A DNA stretch of 35,122 bases, taken from assembly GCA_003034855.1 (NCBI GenBank), contig PZKD01000016.1:1-35122 (forward strand), in the 5' to 3' direction. A model generated the notes under the pieces. It saw nothing but the letters and a program-made list of their open reading frames with translations. It had not been told where the DNA came from and ran no database searches. The DNA is from an archaeon SCG-AAA382B04. GTDB taxonomy: Archaea; Halobacteriota; Methanonatronarchaeia; Methanonatronarchaeales; Methanonatronarchaeaceae. Shown here piece after piece: positions 16,943-25,436 of the stretch; the first letter of the stretch is position 1, and every line of letters begins with the position of its first letter. The translations under genes were made by a program, and so were the position numbers.

Positions 16943-17836
16943 ATGTCAGAAAATGATTTTAAATACGAAAAAATTTTTGAAAGAAATTATGGGATATTTC
17001 TAGAAGAAGAACAGGAAAAAATAAAGAATGGTAAAATTGCAATAATTGGTTGTGGAGGTGCTGGCGGTGCAATCTCCCTTGCATTGGCACGAAGTGGCGT
17101 CCAAAATTTCGTTTTAGCAGATCCTGACACATATGAAACCACGAATATAAATAGACAAATGGGTTGTCAAAAAGATACAATTGGAAAAAATAAAGCTGAG
17201 GTCACTAAAAAAGCTATCTTGGGGATTAACCCATCAGCAAATGTTGAAACATTTACTGATCCTGACCCTGAACTTGATGAAATAGACAAAATACTTAATA
17301 AGAATCCAGATGCGTTGATAGCAGTTGCCGATGATTTTCCTTTTGCTATTATTGCTATGAGAAAAGCCCTTAAAAAAGATATTCCCTGTGTTACATCATA
17401 TCCAACTGGAGCACTGGTAAGAGTAACAGTTTTTGAGCCAGGAGGGCCTCAGCCAGAAGAAGCTTTTGGATTACCAAAGAACCTACAATATAAAACCCTT
17501 GAAAATTTAATGTTTTCAACTAAATACAGAAAAAGATTTAAAAGCACACTAGAATTCTACAAAAAGGAAGGAGATTGGACAGAAGAATGGTTTGAGGAAT
17601 TTGTTGAAGGAAAAAAACCTTTCCCACAAATAGCTCCTTTTGTATGGATAGGATCATCTATTGCAGCTTTAGAAGTGATTAAATTGCTCTCAGATAAGTG
17701 GGAACCCATTAGTTGTCCTCGTCACTGGAAGATCAAACCTAATGAAGCAAAAATAGATGAATTTGACCCTCCATCCATTAAAGAAAAACTTGGAACAGTG
17801 CTATTTAAATTAAAAGAAAAATTCTCTTTTGGCTAA
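16943..17836 (+). CDS. ThiF/MoeB/HesA-family E1-like protein
   Basis: This 297-residue protein has a Rossmann ATP-binding motif IAIIGCGGAGGAISLALARSG (near residues 33-53) and ADPDTYETTNINRQ, in which the DxD...NxNRQ signature of adenylating E1-like enzymes is complete. The usual zinc-binding pair of C-x2-C motifs near the C-terminus of MoeB/ThiF is absent; the cysteines present (in GCQKD, PCVTS and SCPRHW) are isolated. Family members activate the C-terminus of a small sulfur-carrier protein or a carboxylate. The tungsten enzyme encoded downstream needs a pterin cofactor whose synthesis uses such an enzyme, which is a possible but unproven link. Residues about 195-240 (a Lys/Glu-rich helical insert) are unusual. 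The gene stands alone, with 239 bases upstream and 188 downstream. Confidence 0.8.
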   Translation: MSENDFKYEKIFERNYGIFLEEEQEKIKNGKIAIIGCGGAGGAISLALARSGVQNFVLADPDTYETTNINRQMGCQKDTIGKNKAEVTKKAILGINPSANVETFTDPDPELDEIDKILNKNPDALIAVADDFPFAIIAMRKALKKDIPCVTSYPTGALVRVTVFEPGGPQPEEAFGLPKNLQYKTLENLMFSTKYRKRFKSTLEFYKKEGDWTEEWFEEFVEGKKPFPQIAPFVWIGSSIAALEVIKLLSDKWEPISCPRHWKIKPNEAKIDEFDPPSIKEKLGTVLFKLKEKFSFG

Positions 17837-18024
17837 CACTAACTAAACACCATAATTGGTTACACCAAAACAAGATTCTTTAAAAAACATAATAATCAGA
17901 AGAACTCTTATTAGCTTATTTAGTTATTAACTATCTCAATACCTCTTAAAATTGTGATTAAATACATAATTAAATGTTAATTTGGAAAAAATCTTGTTTA
18001 TTAGCTTTATTGATGGAATATTAG

Positions 18025-19503
18025 TTATTTTAAGATTCTCTCTAATCTTTTTCTATAATAGTGTTTAGCGAATTTAAGAACAAATTTAGTTGGTAAGCTT
18101 TTGATTCCATTTAGGTACATCTGGGAGTAATCCCTGTACAAAGATTCCATCCACTTGAAGTTATGTTTCCAACATTTCTTAAATAGTTCTTTGTAATAGG
18201 GAGGTGCCTCTGATAGATCAAAAGAAGAACCATTTTCTGTTCCTACATAAGAAAGAGGAACGATTAAGCTTCTTATGTTTTTTAGCTTATCTATTAATTC
18301 AATGTTTTTTAAAACATCTTCTTTTCTTTCATCAGGAAGGCCCATAAGGACTGTTGCTGCAGGAACCCATTTATTTTTTGAAAGAACTTTAAAAGCTTTT
18401 ATCACCATCTCAGGCCAGTCTTCAGGATCGTTTTTTCCAAGTTTTCCTTTCATGTGTTTTCTAATTAATCTTGGACTTGCTGTCTCAACACCAACTTGGC
18501 CACCTAAAAATGATTGATTCTTTCCTAGATTCAATAAATTACTTATTTTTTCAATAAGTTCTGGAGATCCCACTACAGAAGAAATCGAAAAATGACTTAT
18601 ATCAACATTATTTACTTTCGGAAGTGATTTTATTTCTTTAAATAGATTCAAGACTGCCTCTTCATTTACACCTTGATGAGATTTATATTTTAAGACATCT
18701 TCAGCGTGTAAGATAGGTGTATGCCTATTTGCCTTGCAGTTTGTTTTTATGTCGTTGATTATTTGTTGAATTGGAATATCTCTTCTTTCCACTTTTGCCA
18801 AAGGACAAAACGAACATCCCCGACCACAGCCGCGCGATATTTCAACAATCCCATTAAGTGTTGGTCCCACAGAAGTAGGGATCTGGTTAACATTTGTTGG
18901 TTCTCCTTCAATCACATCTGATGCTCCATTTCCCCTTATAATGTCTCTAAATACATCAGAAACTATTTCTTCTGCTTCCCCTACTATTATTGAATTAATT
19001 CCCTTTTGCTCCCTAACCTCCTTAGAAGATAGTTGCCAAGACCCAGGTCCTCCAACCATTATATGTGGATCATTTTTCTTAACAGAAAGAGCTTCCAAGA
19101 TTTCATGAAACTTTTTAGCCATATAAGCTTCTCCACCAAAAATATTAGTAAATGTCGAAGTAGCAGGACCCCATCCCAAAGGATCTTGTTCACTCAACCC
19201 AAGAATTTCGGTTTCAGATCCAATAACTCTATCTAAATAATAAGGATGGGCAACAATTACTTCATTTTCTCTAAACCCATCTTCCAAAAGCTTGGATTCA
19301 ATTAACCTTAAACTCCTAGAAGCAAATTTAGCTGCCCCACTCTCCTCTACTTCAATTGAAGGACAAAATAAATTAAAATACAAAAATTCATTAATTAAAG
19401 AACTAGGAAAACAAGCACTAAAACCTAAAAAAATCCCACCATGATACTCACTAAAAAGAGTTCTATCCGAACTTAACACAACTTTATATCCATCATTTTT
19501 CAT
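18025..19503 (-). CDS. Radical SAM protein with degenerate cobalamin-type N-terminal domain
   Basis: This 492-residue protein has the radical SAM cluster motif C226-x3-C230-x2-C233 in EISRGCGRGCSFC. Upstream, HIMVGGPGSW and INSIIVGEAEEIV are the hallmarks of the Rossmann-like B12-binding domain used by many such enzymes, without an obvious cobalt-ligand Asp-x-His pair. After the cluster come ILHAEDVLKY, GGQVGVETAS and PAATVLMGLPDE, typical barrel strands. Substrate cannot be inferred. These enzymes do methylation, ring formation or methylthiolation. No partner gene is nearby. The start at 19503 is the first ATG and has no clear ribosome-binding site. The gene is divergent from the membrane protein at 19614. 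Confidence 0.85.
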   Translation of the reverse strand: MKNDGYKVVLSSDRTLFSEYHGGIFLGFSACFPSSLINEFLYFNLFCPSIEVEESGAAKFASRSLRLIESKLLEDGFRENEVIVAHPYYLDRVIGSETEILGLSEQDPLGWGPATSTFTNIFGGEAYMAKKFHEILEALSVKKNDPHIMVGGPGSWQLSSKEVREQKGINSIIVGEAEEIVSDVFRDIIRGNGASDVIEGEPTNVNQIPTSVGPTLNGIVEISRGCGRGCSFCPLAKVERRDIPIQQIINDIKTNCKANRHTPILHAEDVLKYKSHQGVNEEAVLNLFKEIKSLPKVNNVDISHFSISSVVGSPELIEKISNLLNLGKNQSFLGGQVGVETASPRLIRKHMKGKLGKNDPEDWPEMVIKAFKVLSKNKWVPAATVLMGLPDERKEDVLKNIELIDKLKNIRSLIVPLSYVGTENGSSFDLSEAPPYYKELFKKCWKHNFKWMESLYRDYSQMYLNGIKSLPTKFVLKFAKHYYRKRLERILK

Positions 19504-19613
19504 TTAATATATTTTTCATTGTCCCTTTAATTAAAACCCACAGATTTTTGAAATCTTCAGTAAGACTTTTTCAGATGTAAGATTAATTATGTTTAAAACT
19601 TGGGTGCTAAAAA

Positions 19614-20171
19614 TTGAAACTAAGATTAAAAAAATTAAAACAAAAATTAGAAAAAACTCCGATTAAAAACCCATTAGCGATACTTGGGGCTATTGCCACG
19701 AGTTTATCTTTTTTCTTTCCTTGGTGGCAGATATATCTCCCAAACGAAGACGGTGGGATATATGCTTATCCTTACACAGTTAAAGTAGAAGCAGTATTAC
19801 CTGAATTAACAATTCAATCAACAACTATTAGATTAATAGCATTCACATCTGTTCTGCTTATCGCTATAATCATAACACTATACGGAGCTATTAAAAAAGG
19901 ATATAAAGCCAAAATATTACTAGGTGTAGCAGGTTTGTTGGAAATCGGAATAGGCTATATTTTTAGAAAAAGGATCTATGAAAGAACGGTGGAGGCTTCC
20001 GAACACGGTGTAGGTATGTTTAGAGCTCCTTTTGAGCTCCCAGCTTCTGGTGAAACAGTTGTTCATGGAGCTAAAATAATAGCTAGTTTTGAAATGGGTC
20101 TTTTTCTAACATTCGTTGGAGGGATAATAACCTTGGTTTCAATATTGCTCCATGATAGACTAATCAATTAA
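19614..20171 (+). CDS. Small membrane protein of unknown function
   Basis: This 185-residue protein begins with a Lys-rich stretch (KLRLKKLKQKLEK) and has about four membrane segments: residues about 20-38 (LAILGAIATSLSFFFPWW), 71-90 (TIRLIAFTSVLLIAIIITL), 97-112 and 152-180. The loop after the first segment is mixed polar. An in-frame TAA lies directly upstream, so the TTG at 19614 is the earliest start. A TTTAAA box about 20 bases before it suggests a leaderless message from an unusual start codon, but a later start cannot be excluded. I do not recognise a family. It lies between a radical SAM gene and the exported redox operon and shares neither strand with confidence, so its role is open. 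Confidence 0.6.
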   Translation: MKLRLKKLKQKLEKTPIKNPLAILGAIATSLSFFFPWWQIYLPNEDGGIYAYPYTVKVEAVLPELTIQSTTIRLIAFTSVLLIAIIITLYGAIKKGYKAKILLGVAGLLEIGIGYIFRKRIYERTVEASEHGVGMFRAPFELPASGETVVHGAKIIASFEMGLFLTFVGGIITLVSILLHDRLIN

Positions 20172-20243
20172 GAAAATTTATCCAATTCTTTATCTTTTGA
20201 CTACTTCAAATTTTAATTAGAGTAAATAATTGATTCCTAAAGA

Positions 20244-20789
20244 TTACTCATTTATTTTCCATCTAAGTGTTTTATTATCATAAATGTCCGAAGTGAGTTC
20301 TATGTATGTTTCTTCAAGATCTGTCTGTTCGTTAACTAAAAAGATTACCCACCCTTCAATTTCTGCTCCTGGATATAACCCAATAATACTATCATGGGAT
20401 TCAACCATGTAGATAAAATCAATCATTTCTTTATTGTTCATTCTGAACGTTCTATTATTGCTATTAGTTCCCATAATTTGTTCATTTTTAGTTTCTAAGA
20501 TGATTTCTTCTTTTTTTATTAATACACCTGTTTCAATCTTAATTAGAAGAAAATTTTTGTTTTCACCTGCTTCTAAAACTTTTTCGTTTGTTTTTAGCTC
20601 ATCAACAATTTTTAAGTCGGTTGCAACTACTTTAGTGGTATTAGCTTCACCTCTTTCTGCTTGGACAAAGACTGGTTCTCCCAAAGTATTTGCTTCTTTA
20701 TCTATACTTTCATTAGAAAGGCAGCCACTTAATGTTATTAATATTAAAAATAAAAGAAATAAGAGTTTGATGTGTTTTTTTAACATCAT
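20244..20789 (-). CDS. Predicted lipoprotein, DUF4352-like
   Basis: This 181-residue protein has a hydrophobic signal (LLFLLFLILITLSGC) ending in a lipobox at residues 20-23 (LSGC), so it is exported by Sec and lipid-anchored. The mature part is beta-rich, with alternating charged and hydrophobic residues, including a segment FLLIKIETGVLIKKEEIILET and a C-terminal EGWVIFLVNE. This looks like the immunoglobulin-like extracellular domain found in DUF4352 proteins (weak resemblance). The first codons overlap the end of the TorD-like gene by four bases (ATGA), so it is translationally coupled and is the last gene of the reductive-dehalogenase-like operon. Its role, perhaps holding the complex at the outer membrane face, is unknown. 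Confidence 0.75.
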   Translation of the reverse strand: MMLKKHIKLLFLLFLILITLSGCLSNESIDKEANTLGEPVFVQAERGEANTTKVVATDLKIVDELKTNEKVLEAGENKNFLLIKIETGVLIKKEEIILETKNEQIMGTNSNNRTFRMNNKEMIDFIYMVESHDSIIGLYPGAEIEGWVIFLVNEQTDLEETYIELTSDIYDNKTLRWKINE

Positions 20790-21469
20790 TTTCCACTTTC
20801 AAATTTTTCTAAAAACATTGGAAAAACATTTTTATCTATTTTTACAAAACTTTTAATTAAACTTGCCGCTCCTTTATAGAAATCAGTTGAGCTTCTTTTA
20901 TCAACCTTAGTAGCAAAAGAAGGAAACCAATTAACGATATGGTCATCAAAAAAATCTAATGAGCAAAAGAAAAGTTCTCGAACTTTTTCTGAATTTCTAT
21001 TAATGATTTCCTTTCTTGTTTCTATAATAAGGTGAAGCATAAAAGAGCTTTCCACAGCAAAATGATCTCGCTGAACTTCACCGAACCCTTCTTGGTAATC
21101 GAATTCATTTCTTTTGTATAAATCATTTAGTTCATCTAAAAGATCATCTGTTTCTGATTTATTCATTTCTCTATGGTTTGATTCTCTCGGACTAAAAGTT
21201 TCCTCAAATATTTTTTCATAATCCTGATTAATTTGTTCAATTAAACCTTCTGTTTCGGCTTCCTGAACAAAATTATGCACTAAATTAATTCCTTCTTCAA
21301 GCTCGGGATATGTATCAAATTGGTTTTCTGTAACTTCTTTAAAGGTTTCTCTTTGTAATCCCTCCAGTAATTCTTTCTGAACTGGGTGTTTAAAAAACTC
21401 AGAAAGAAGTTTGTAATAGTTGGATCTATTTTTCATAACTAAATACATGCCTTTTGGAATTTCAGTCAA
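20786..21469 (-). CDS. TorD/NarJ-like chaperone
   Basis: This 227-residue all-helical protein has the features of the TorD/DmsD chaperones: YYKLLSEFFKHP near the start, YEKIFEETFSPRESNHRE in the middle (the PxxSxx hinge), DHFAVESSFMLHLI, and FFDDHIVNWFPSFATKV near residues 170-190. Such chaperones bind Tat signals of cofactor-containing enzymes and stop export until the cofactor is in. The cargo is usually a molybdopterin enzyme, but none is encoded in this operon, so the reductive-dehalogenase-like proteins upstream are the likely clients (inference). The start is a TTG at 21469, chosen because GGTGA of an AAGGTGA ribosome-binding site (21476-21482 plus strand) sits six bases before it. The lipoprotein gene overlaps its end. 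Confidence 0.85.
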   Translation of the reverse strand: MTEIPKGMYLVMKNRSNYYKLLSEFFKHPVQKELLEGLQRETFKEVTENQFDTYPELEEGINLVHNFVQEAETEGLIEQINQDYEKIFEETFSPRESNHREMNKSETDDLLDELNDLYKRNEFDYQEGFGEVQRDHFAVESSFMLHLIIETRKEIINRNSEKVRELFFCSLDFFDDHIVNWFPSFATKVDKRSSTDFYKGAASLIKSFVKIDKNVFPMFLEKFESGK

Positions 21470-21475
21470 ATTCTT

Positions 21476-21482
21476 TCACCTT
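21476..21482 (-). promoter_or_regulatory. Ribosome-binding site supporting the TTG start of the TorD-like gene
   Basis: AAGGTGA on the minus strand ends six bases before the TTG at 21467-21469. No comparable site precedes the internal ATGs, so the TTG is preferred. Confidence 0.5.
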
Positions 21483-21608
21483 AAAAAAATATTTTCTAAT
21501 TGATTATAATAGATAGGGAAAATCTAAAAATTTAATCGTTAATAGAATAATTTTAAATTATTCAGAATTTTTTTTAAATAATTAAATAGAGGAAAATTTG
21601 ATGTTATT

Positions 21609-22607
21609 TTATTTTCCTCTAACTTGTATTTCGTAGCTGTCAACAAGTTCAGAAAGTGGTTTATTATTGTCTGCAACTTCGCCATTTTCTATTTTTCTAT
21701 ATGTTTTCTTGAAAGATGTTTGGAATTCCGTTCCCGGTTCTACGTTTTTGAGTGTATCTTTAGAAAAACCAATTAAGCCATAAGTTTGATTGTAGAACTT
21801 GGTACAAATAATTGTTTTTTCTGGCATCTGATATCCAGTGTTTTTGATTTCTCCCTCAACAATATATGCGGTTTCGGTACTTCTTGCTTCATGTTCTATT
21901 TCATAATCAAGATATGGATTTTCTTCGGTTATAGAAAAATTTTCTAGAAAAATATCTACTCGATATTCTTTTTCAAGATTACCAGACATTTTTCGAATTA
22001 TCTCGTTATGACTCATCTCTAACTGAACCCGATATGGAACCTTTTCTCCTCTTCTAACCACATCAAAGCCATAGGTATCTGCATGTAGATGTTCTTCTCT
22101 TGTAGAACCAATCATTTCTTCACCTAGATAAAAATCAGCCTCAACGTTTAGGTCTTTAATGTTTTTCTCTCCTGTATACTTCACCTCCCCAATGAAGTAA
22201 GGATCTGTTCCCTGACCAATGTATTTAAATTGGCCAACAAGTTCTAACTCTCCCTTTGTTTTAGGTTCTTCCTCAACTGCCTCTAGTAATACGGTAGAAT
22301 ATTGGCCAATTTTTTTGTCAGAAACTGCTACAACTTTATAGTTATAGGAACTCTCTTTTTTTAAACCACTATCGGTGTACCTTATTCCCTCCGTTGAACC
22401 CAAAAATTCGTTTCCTTCGTATACGAGATAGTAGTCCGAAGTTACTCGATCCCAAGTGAGAACAGCCTGATCTCCTTCTCTTGAAACAGTAAGGTTTTGG
22501 ATTTTTGAGGGGCCTTCAACCTCAGAAATATAAAAAGGTACAAAAACTGCTAAAAATAAAGAGATAATGATTACAGCAACAATGAAATATTTTGTATGTT
22601 CTTTCAT
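21609..22607 (-). CDS. Membrane-anchored fibronectin-III / FxLYD-type protein
   Basis: This 332-residue protein has an N-terminal signal anchor (residues about 8-28, FIVAVIIISLFLAVFVPFYI). Residues about 35-110 form a fibronectin type III domain: QNLTVSREGDQAVLTWD, then YYLVYEGNEF and SSYNYKVVAVSD, the usual strand pattern. Two further beta domains follow (about 118-220 and 230-330), each with a FIGEVKYTGEKNI- or YIVEGEIKNTG-type opening as in FxLYD domains. The start overlaps the stop of the second reductive-dehalogenase-like gene by one base, so both are translated together. Adhesive outer-face domains in such an operon suggest a scaffold that holds the exported enzymes at the membrane; this is inference. 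A 139-base gap separates it from the TorD-like gene. Confidence 0.8.
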   Translation of the reverse strand: MKEHTKYFIVAVIIISLFLAVFVPFYISEVEGPSKIQNLTVSREGDQAVLTWDRVTSDYYLVYEGNEFLGSTEGIRYTDSGLKKESSYNYKVVAVSDKKIGQYSTVLLEAVEEEPKTKGELELVGQFKYIGQGTDPYFIGEVKYTGEKNIKDLNVEADFYLGEEMIGSTREEHLHADTYGFDVVRRGEKVPYRVQLEMSHNEIIRKMSGNLEKEYRVDIFLENFSITEENPYLDYEIEHEARSTETAYIVEGEIKNTGYQMPEKTIICTKFYNQTYGLIGFSKDTLKNVEPGTEFQTSFKKTYRKIENGEVADNNKPLSELVDSYEIQVRGK

Positions 22608-23953
22608 TAGTTTGTCCCTCCAGAATTTTCTTCATTTGAGATATAGCCATAGTTTTCTCTTTCGAATTGTGGATTGCTCCAGGGACATTCCTTTATACAA
22701 TTTGCACATCTGGTTCCTCTTTCAACCCAACTTAGAAGACATGCTTCTGAATCTATATCTAAAGAATCAAAACTCCCTTCGTCTATAGCATTGACAGGGC
22801 AAGCTTCCGCACATTTTTGACAATTTTCACAATATTCTTGCATTCCGAAGTCTATTGGTTTGTCTTGTTCTAGAGGAAGATTTGTATAAACCTTGCATAT
22901 TCTTTGTCTTGCTCCAAATTCTGGAGTTATTAACAAACCATGCCTCCCAATTTGGCCTAAACCTGCATCAATAGCAAGTGGAATACTCTGTGTAGTATCA
23001 TTCCCGGAAGGAACAGCAGCATAACCAAGACCACGAATAAACTCAGCCAAACGAGCACTTAGTTTAGCTATTTCCGAATGAGAAATAGCTGTCTCAGTTG
23101 TTATTTCCCAACTTGGAGAGGTTTTTATAATTTCCCAATCCATCTCAACGGCCATTACTATTGCGTAATCATAGGAAATGTTTGTTTGACTCTCAGGAGT
23201 AGGAGCACCATCCAAACTCAATTCACCGCTATCACCTGTTGAGCGTTCATAATAGTTAGAGTAAATCCATTTTGAGTCTAGTTCTGTTATTCCAACTAAA
23301 TCGGCTCCATATAACTCAGCCATCCTCTTAACATTACCCGATGCAATTGCAGGATCTATTTTTATTTTTTGTTCATTAGTAGTATCGCTCCATCCCCAGA
23401 GTCCGCTTCCATCTCTAATATGGCCTTCATATCCATTGTATTTATTTTTAAGTGCCCAATTTCCTGTTTTTTTATCTGTAAATATTCCGCCTTCTCGTTC
23501 TTCTTCTTTCTTAAACTCAGTGAAACTCATCCAATCTCCATCAGGCTTGTAATTAATTCCAGCTGCATTTTTTAATTCCTCTCGAAAGTCTTCATCCCAA
23601 TGAGATCGAGACAGAACAGTTTTCTTTTGATTGTTTCTATCAAAACTTGTTTGAATATCTTCATATCTAGGTTTTTCAACTTCTTTTATTTCTGGGTCCT
23701 TTATAAGTTGTTTACCTTTGTGTTGCTGTTGGTAATGAGCTCTAAAGTTTTCAAATGAAGTAAAACGAATTCCTTCATATGGACAATAATAAGCAAGTTC
23801 TTCTTTCTCAGAGATTTCTTCTTTAACTTCTTGAGGAAAAATAAATTGGTTAACAATTTCTGAAGAAGCTGCAAAACCTGCTAAAAATGCAGCGGATCCC
23901 CAAAAAACTGGTTTATAATTACCTTCTTTTTTATCTTTTTTTTCCTCATTCAT
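22607..23953 (-). CDS. Reductive-dehalogenase-like corrinoid/Fe-S protein, copy 2 (no Tat motif)
   Basis: The protein has 448 residues from the ATG at 23953; an in-frame TTG at 23962 is less likely. The RdhA family core is present: AELYGADLVGITELDSKW, GLGYAAVPSGNDT, the IDAGLGQIGRHGLLITPEFG segment, and two cluster motifs (CENCQKCAEACP; CLLSWVERGTRCANCIKECP). Such proteins reduce organohalides or other substrates at a corrinoid. Unlike copy 1, the N-terminus lacks twin arginine and has only one hydrophobic segment (VFWGSAAFLAGFAAS), which may be an anchor. Residues 57-78 hold a C2H2-like element in which the second Cys is Glu60 (CPYEG...H73...H78), so zinc binding is doubtful. Parts are identical in DNA to copy 1. 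Confidence 0.85.
   Translation of the reverse strand: MNEEKKDKKEGNYKPVFWGSAAFLAGFAASSEIVNQFIFPQEVKEEISEKEELAYYCPYEGIRFTSFENFRAHYQQQHKGKQLIKDPEIKEVEKPRYEDIQTSFDRNNQKKTVLSRSHWDEDFREELKNAAGINYKPDGDWMSFTEFKKEEEREGGIFTDKKTGNWALKNKYNGYEGHIRDGSGLWGWSDTTNEQKIKIDPAIASGNVKRMAELYGADLVGITELDSKWIYSNYYERSTGDSGELSLDGAPTPESQTNISYDYAIVMAVEMDWEIIKTSPSWEITTETAISHSEIAKLSARLAEFIRGLGYAAVPSGNDTTQSIPLAIDAGLGQIGRHGLLITPEFGARQRICKVYTNLPLEQDKPIDFGMQEYCENCQKCAEACPVNAIDEGSFDSLDIDSEACLLSWVERGTRCANCIKECPWSNPQFERENYGYISNEENSGGTN
22821..23055. repeat. 235-bp perfect repeat, unit A (with 24248-24482)
   Basis: This stretch of the copy 2 gene is identical base for base to 24248-24482 in copy 1. It encodes the region from RLAEFIRGLGY to the first cluster motif. 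Two shorter matches flank it: 23151-23223 with 24578-24650 (73 bp, one mismatch) and 23265-23332 with 24701-24768 (68 bp, perfect). Confidence 0.97.
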
Positions 23954-23976
23954 AGTTTTCAACTCAATAGCTAAAT

Positions 23977-25431
23977 TTAATAAAATTCTTCACTATAAAT
24001 CTGAGATTCTCCCCACATTTCTTTGTTTTTTTCATAACCAAATCTTTCTCTTCTAAAGGTGGGTGATGACCAAGGACAAAAAGCTTGACAATTTGAACAA
24101 CTATTGTCACTTTCAACCCAATAAGCAAGACAAGAAGGAGTGTCTACAACCCATCTCTTCATTCCCTCCCTGTTTGATTTTGTAGTTCCTTCAAATCGAT
24201 CACCTTTAGGCACAGCGTTTGCTGGACAAACTCTTGCACACACCCTGCAATTTTCACAATATTCTTGCATTCCGAAGTCTATTGGTTTGTCTTGTTCTAG
24301 AGGAAGATTTGTATAAACCTTGCATATTCTTTGTCTTGCTCCAAATTCTGGAGTTATTAACAAACCATGCCTCCCAATTTGGCCTAAACCTGCATCAATA
24401 GCAAGTGGAATACTCTGTGTAGTATCATTCCCGGAAGGAACAGCAGCATAACCAAGACCACGAATAAACTCAGCCAAACGAGGAGCTACCATTGCCATGT
24501 CATCATATCCTCGTCTTGTTGAAGCAGTATGGGCATAGCCTGGTGACTTCATCAACCTCCACCATTCTTGTTCTACAGCCATTACTATTGCGTAATCATA
24601 GGAAATGTTTGTTTGACTCTCAGGAGCAGGAGCACCATCCAAACTCAATTTTTCTCCAGGATAAGGTTTAGGAAGTCCCTCTTTGTTTTGATGTGTGTAT
24701 ATCCATTTTGAGTCTAGTTCTGTTATTCCAACTAAATCGGCTCCATATAACTCAGCCATCCTCTTAACGTGCTCTGTTAACTCTTCCTTATCTTCTACTT
24801 CAGCTTTTTCATCAGCAATTGGTTCCTTCCAACTGTATAGGCCCCCTCCATTTGTTTGGTGAACATAACCATAAGGTATTTTATTTGGGTTACCAAAATT
24901 ATTGGCACAATACATGGCCCCATTAGCTTGAATTGAGCTTATAATGTCTTCTTTATTCTTTGGACCTTCCATAAAAGAAAAAAATCCACCATGTGGCATT
25001 TCCTCTTTATCTGAAACTTCTAAGAGTTTTTGCCTATACTCTTGATCCCAAACTGATCTTGCAAAGGCTACATATTTTGGATTAAATCTCTCTAATTCTG
25101 TTATAACCATTTCTTCATAGGTGGGTTCATCTAGTTGAGTAATACCTGGTTTTTTATTCTCATTTTCGTTTTGATGATTACTAAAAATATGGTTTTTTAA
25201 TTTTTGTTCATTTTCGAAGTCTTCGCCACAGAAAGGACATCCATAAAGACTTTCTAATATTCTGATTTTTCTTTCGACTTGTTCTTTAGGTGGATAAGCC
25301 AACGAAGAGGTTGTTGATCCTGATGCCAAACCTACAGCAAAACCCATCGATCCTGCTAAAAAACTTCGTCTACTTATCCTTTCATTTTCTTCTTTTTCTT
25401 TTTCCTCAAAATCCTTTTTTTCCTTGGACAT
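23977..25431 (-). CDS. Reductive-dehalogenase-like corrinoid/Fe-S protein, copy 1 (Tat-exported)
   Basis: This 484-residue protein has a Tat signal with SRRSFLAGS (Arg21-Arg22) and a hydrophobic stretch to about residue 45. A classical C2H2 zinc-finger motif follows: Cys65, Cys68, Phe72, Leu78, His81, His86. The enzymatic part (about residues 200-460) has the RdhA pattern: AELYGADLVGITELDSKW, NISYDYAIVMAVE, GLGYAAVPSGNDT, GRHGLLITPEFGARQR and ICKVYTNLPL. Two cluster motifs follow: CENCRVCARVCP and CLAYWVESDNSCSNCQAFCP. The active-site Asn and Arg positions of the family appear kept. No halide substrate can be read. AAGGAG (25437-25442) lies five bases before the ATG. It is the first gene of a five-gene operon ending at 20244. 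Confidence 0.88.
   Translation of the reverse strand: MSKEKKDFEEKEKEENERISRRSFLAGSMGFAVGLASGSTTSSLAYPPKEQVERKIRILESLYGCPFCGEDFENEQKLKNHIFSNHQNENENKKPGITQLDEPTYEEMVITELERFNPKYVAFARSVWDQEYRQKLLEVSDKEEMPHGGFFSFMEGPKNKEDIISSIQANGAMYCANNFGNPNKIPYGYVHQTNGGGLYSWKEPIADEKAEVEDKEELTEHVKRMAELYGADLVGITELDSKWIYTHQNKEGLPKPYPGEKLSLDGAPAPESQTNISYDYAIVMAVEQEWWRLMKSPGYAHTASTRRGYDDMAMVAPRLAEFIRGLGYAAVPSGNDTTQSIPLAIDAGLGQIGRHGLLITPEFGARQRICKVYTNLPLEQDKPIDFGMQEYCENCRVCARVCPANAVPKGDRFEGTTKSNREGMKRWVVDTPSCLAYWVESDNSCSNCQAFCPWSSPTFRRERFGYEKNKEMWGESQIYSEEFY
24248..24482. repeat. 235-bp perfect repeat, unit B (with 22821-23055)
   Basis: This second copy of the 235-bp identical block lies in the copy 1 gene. The bases on both sides differ strongly from unit A, so identity ends abruptly at both edges. 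Confidence 0.97.
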
Positions 25432-25436
25432 TATTA

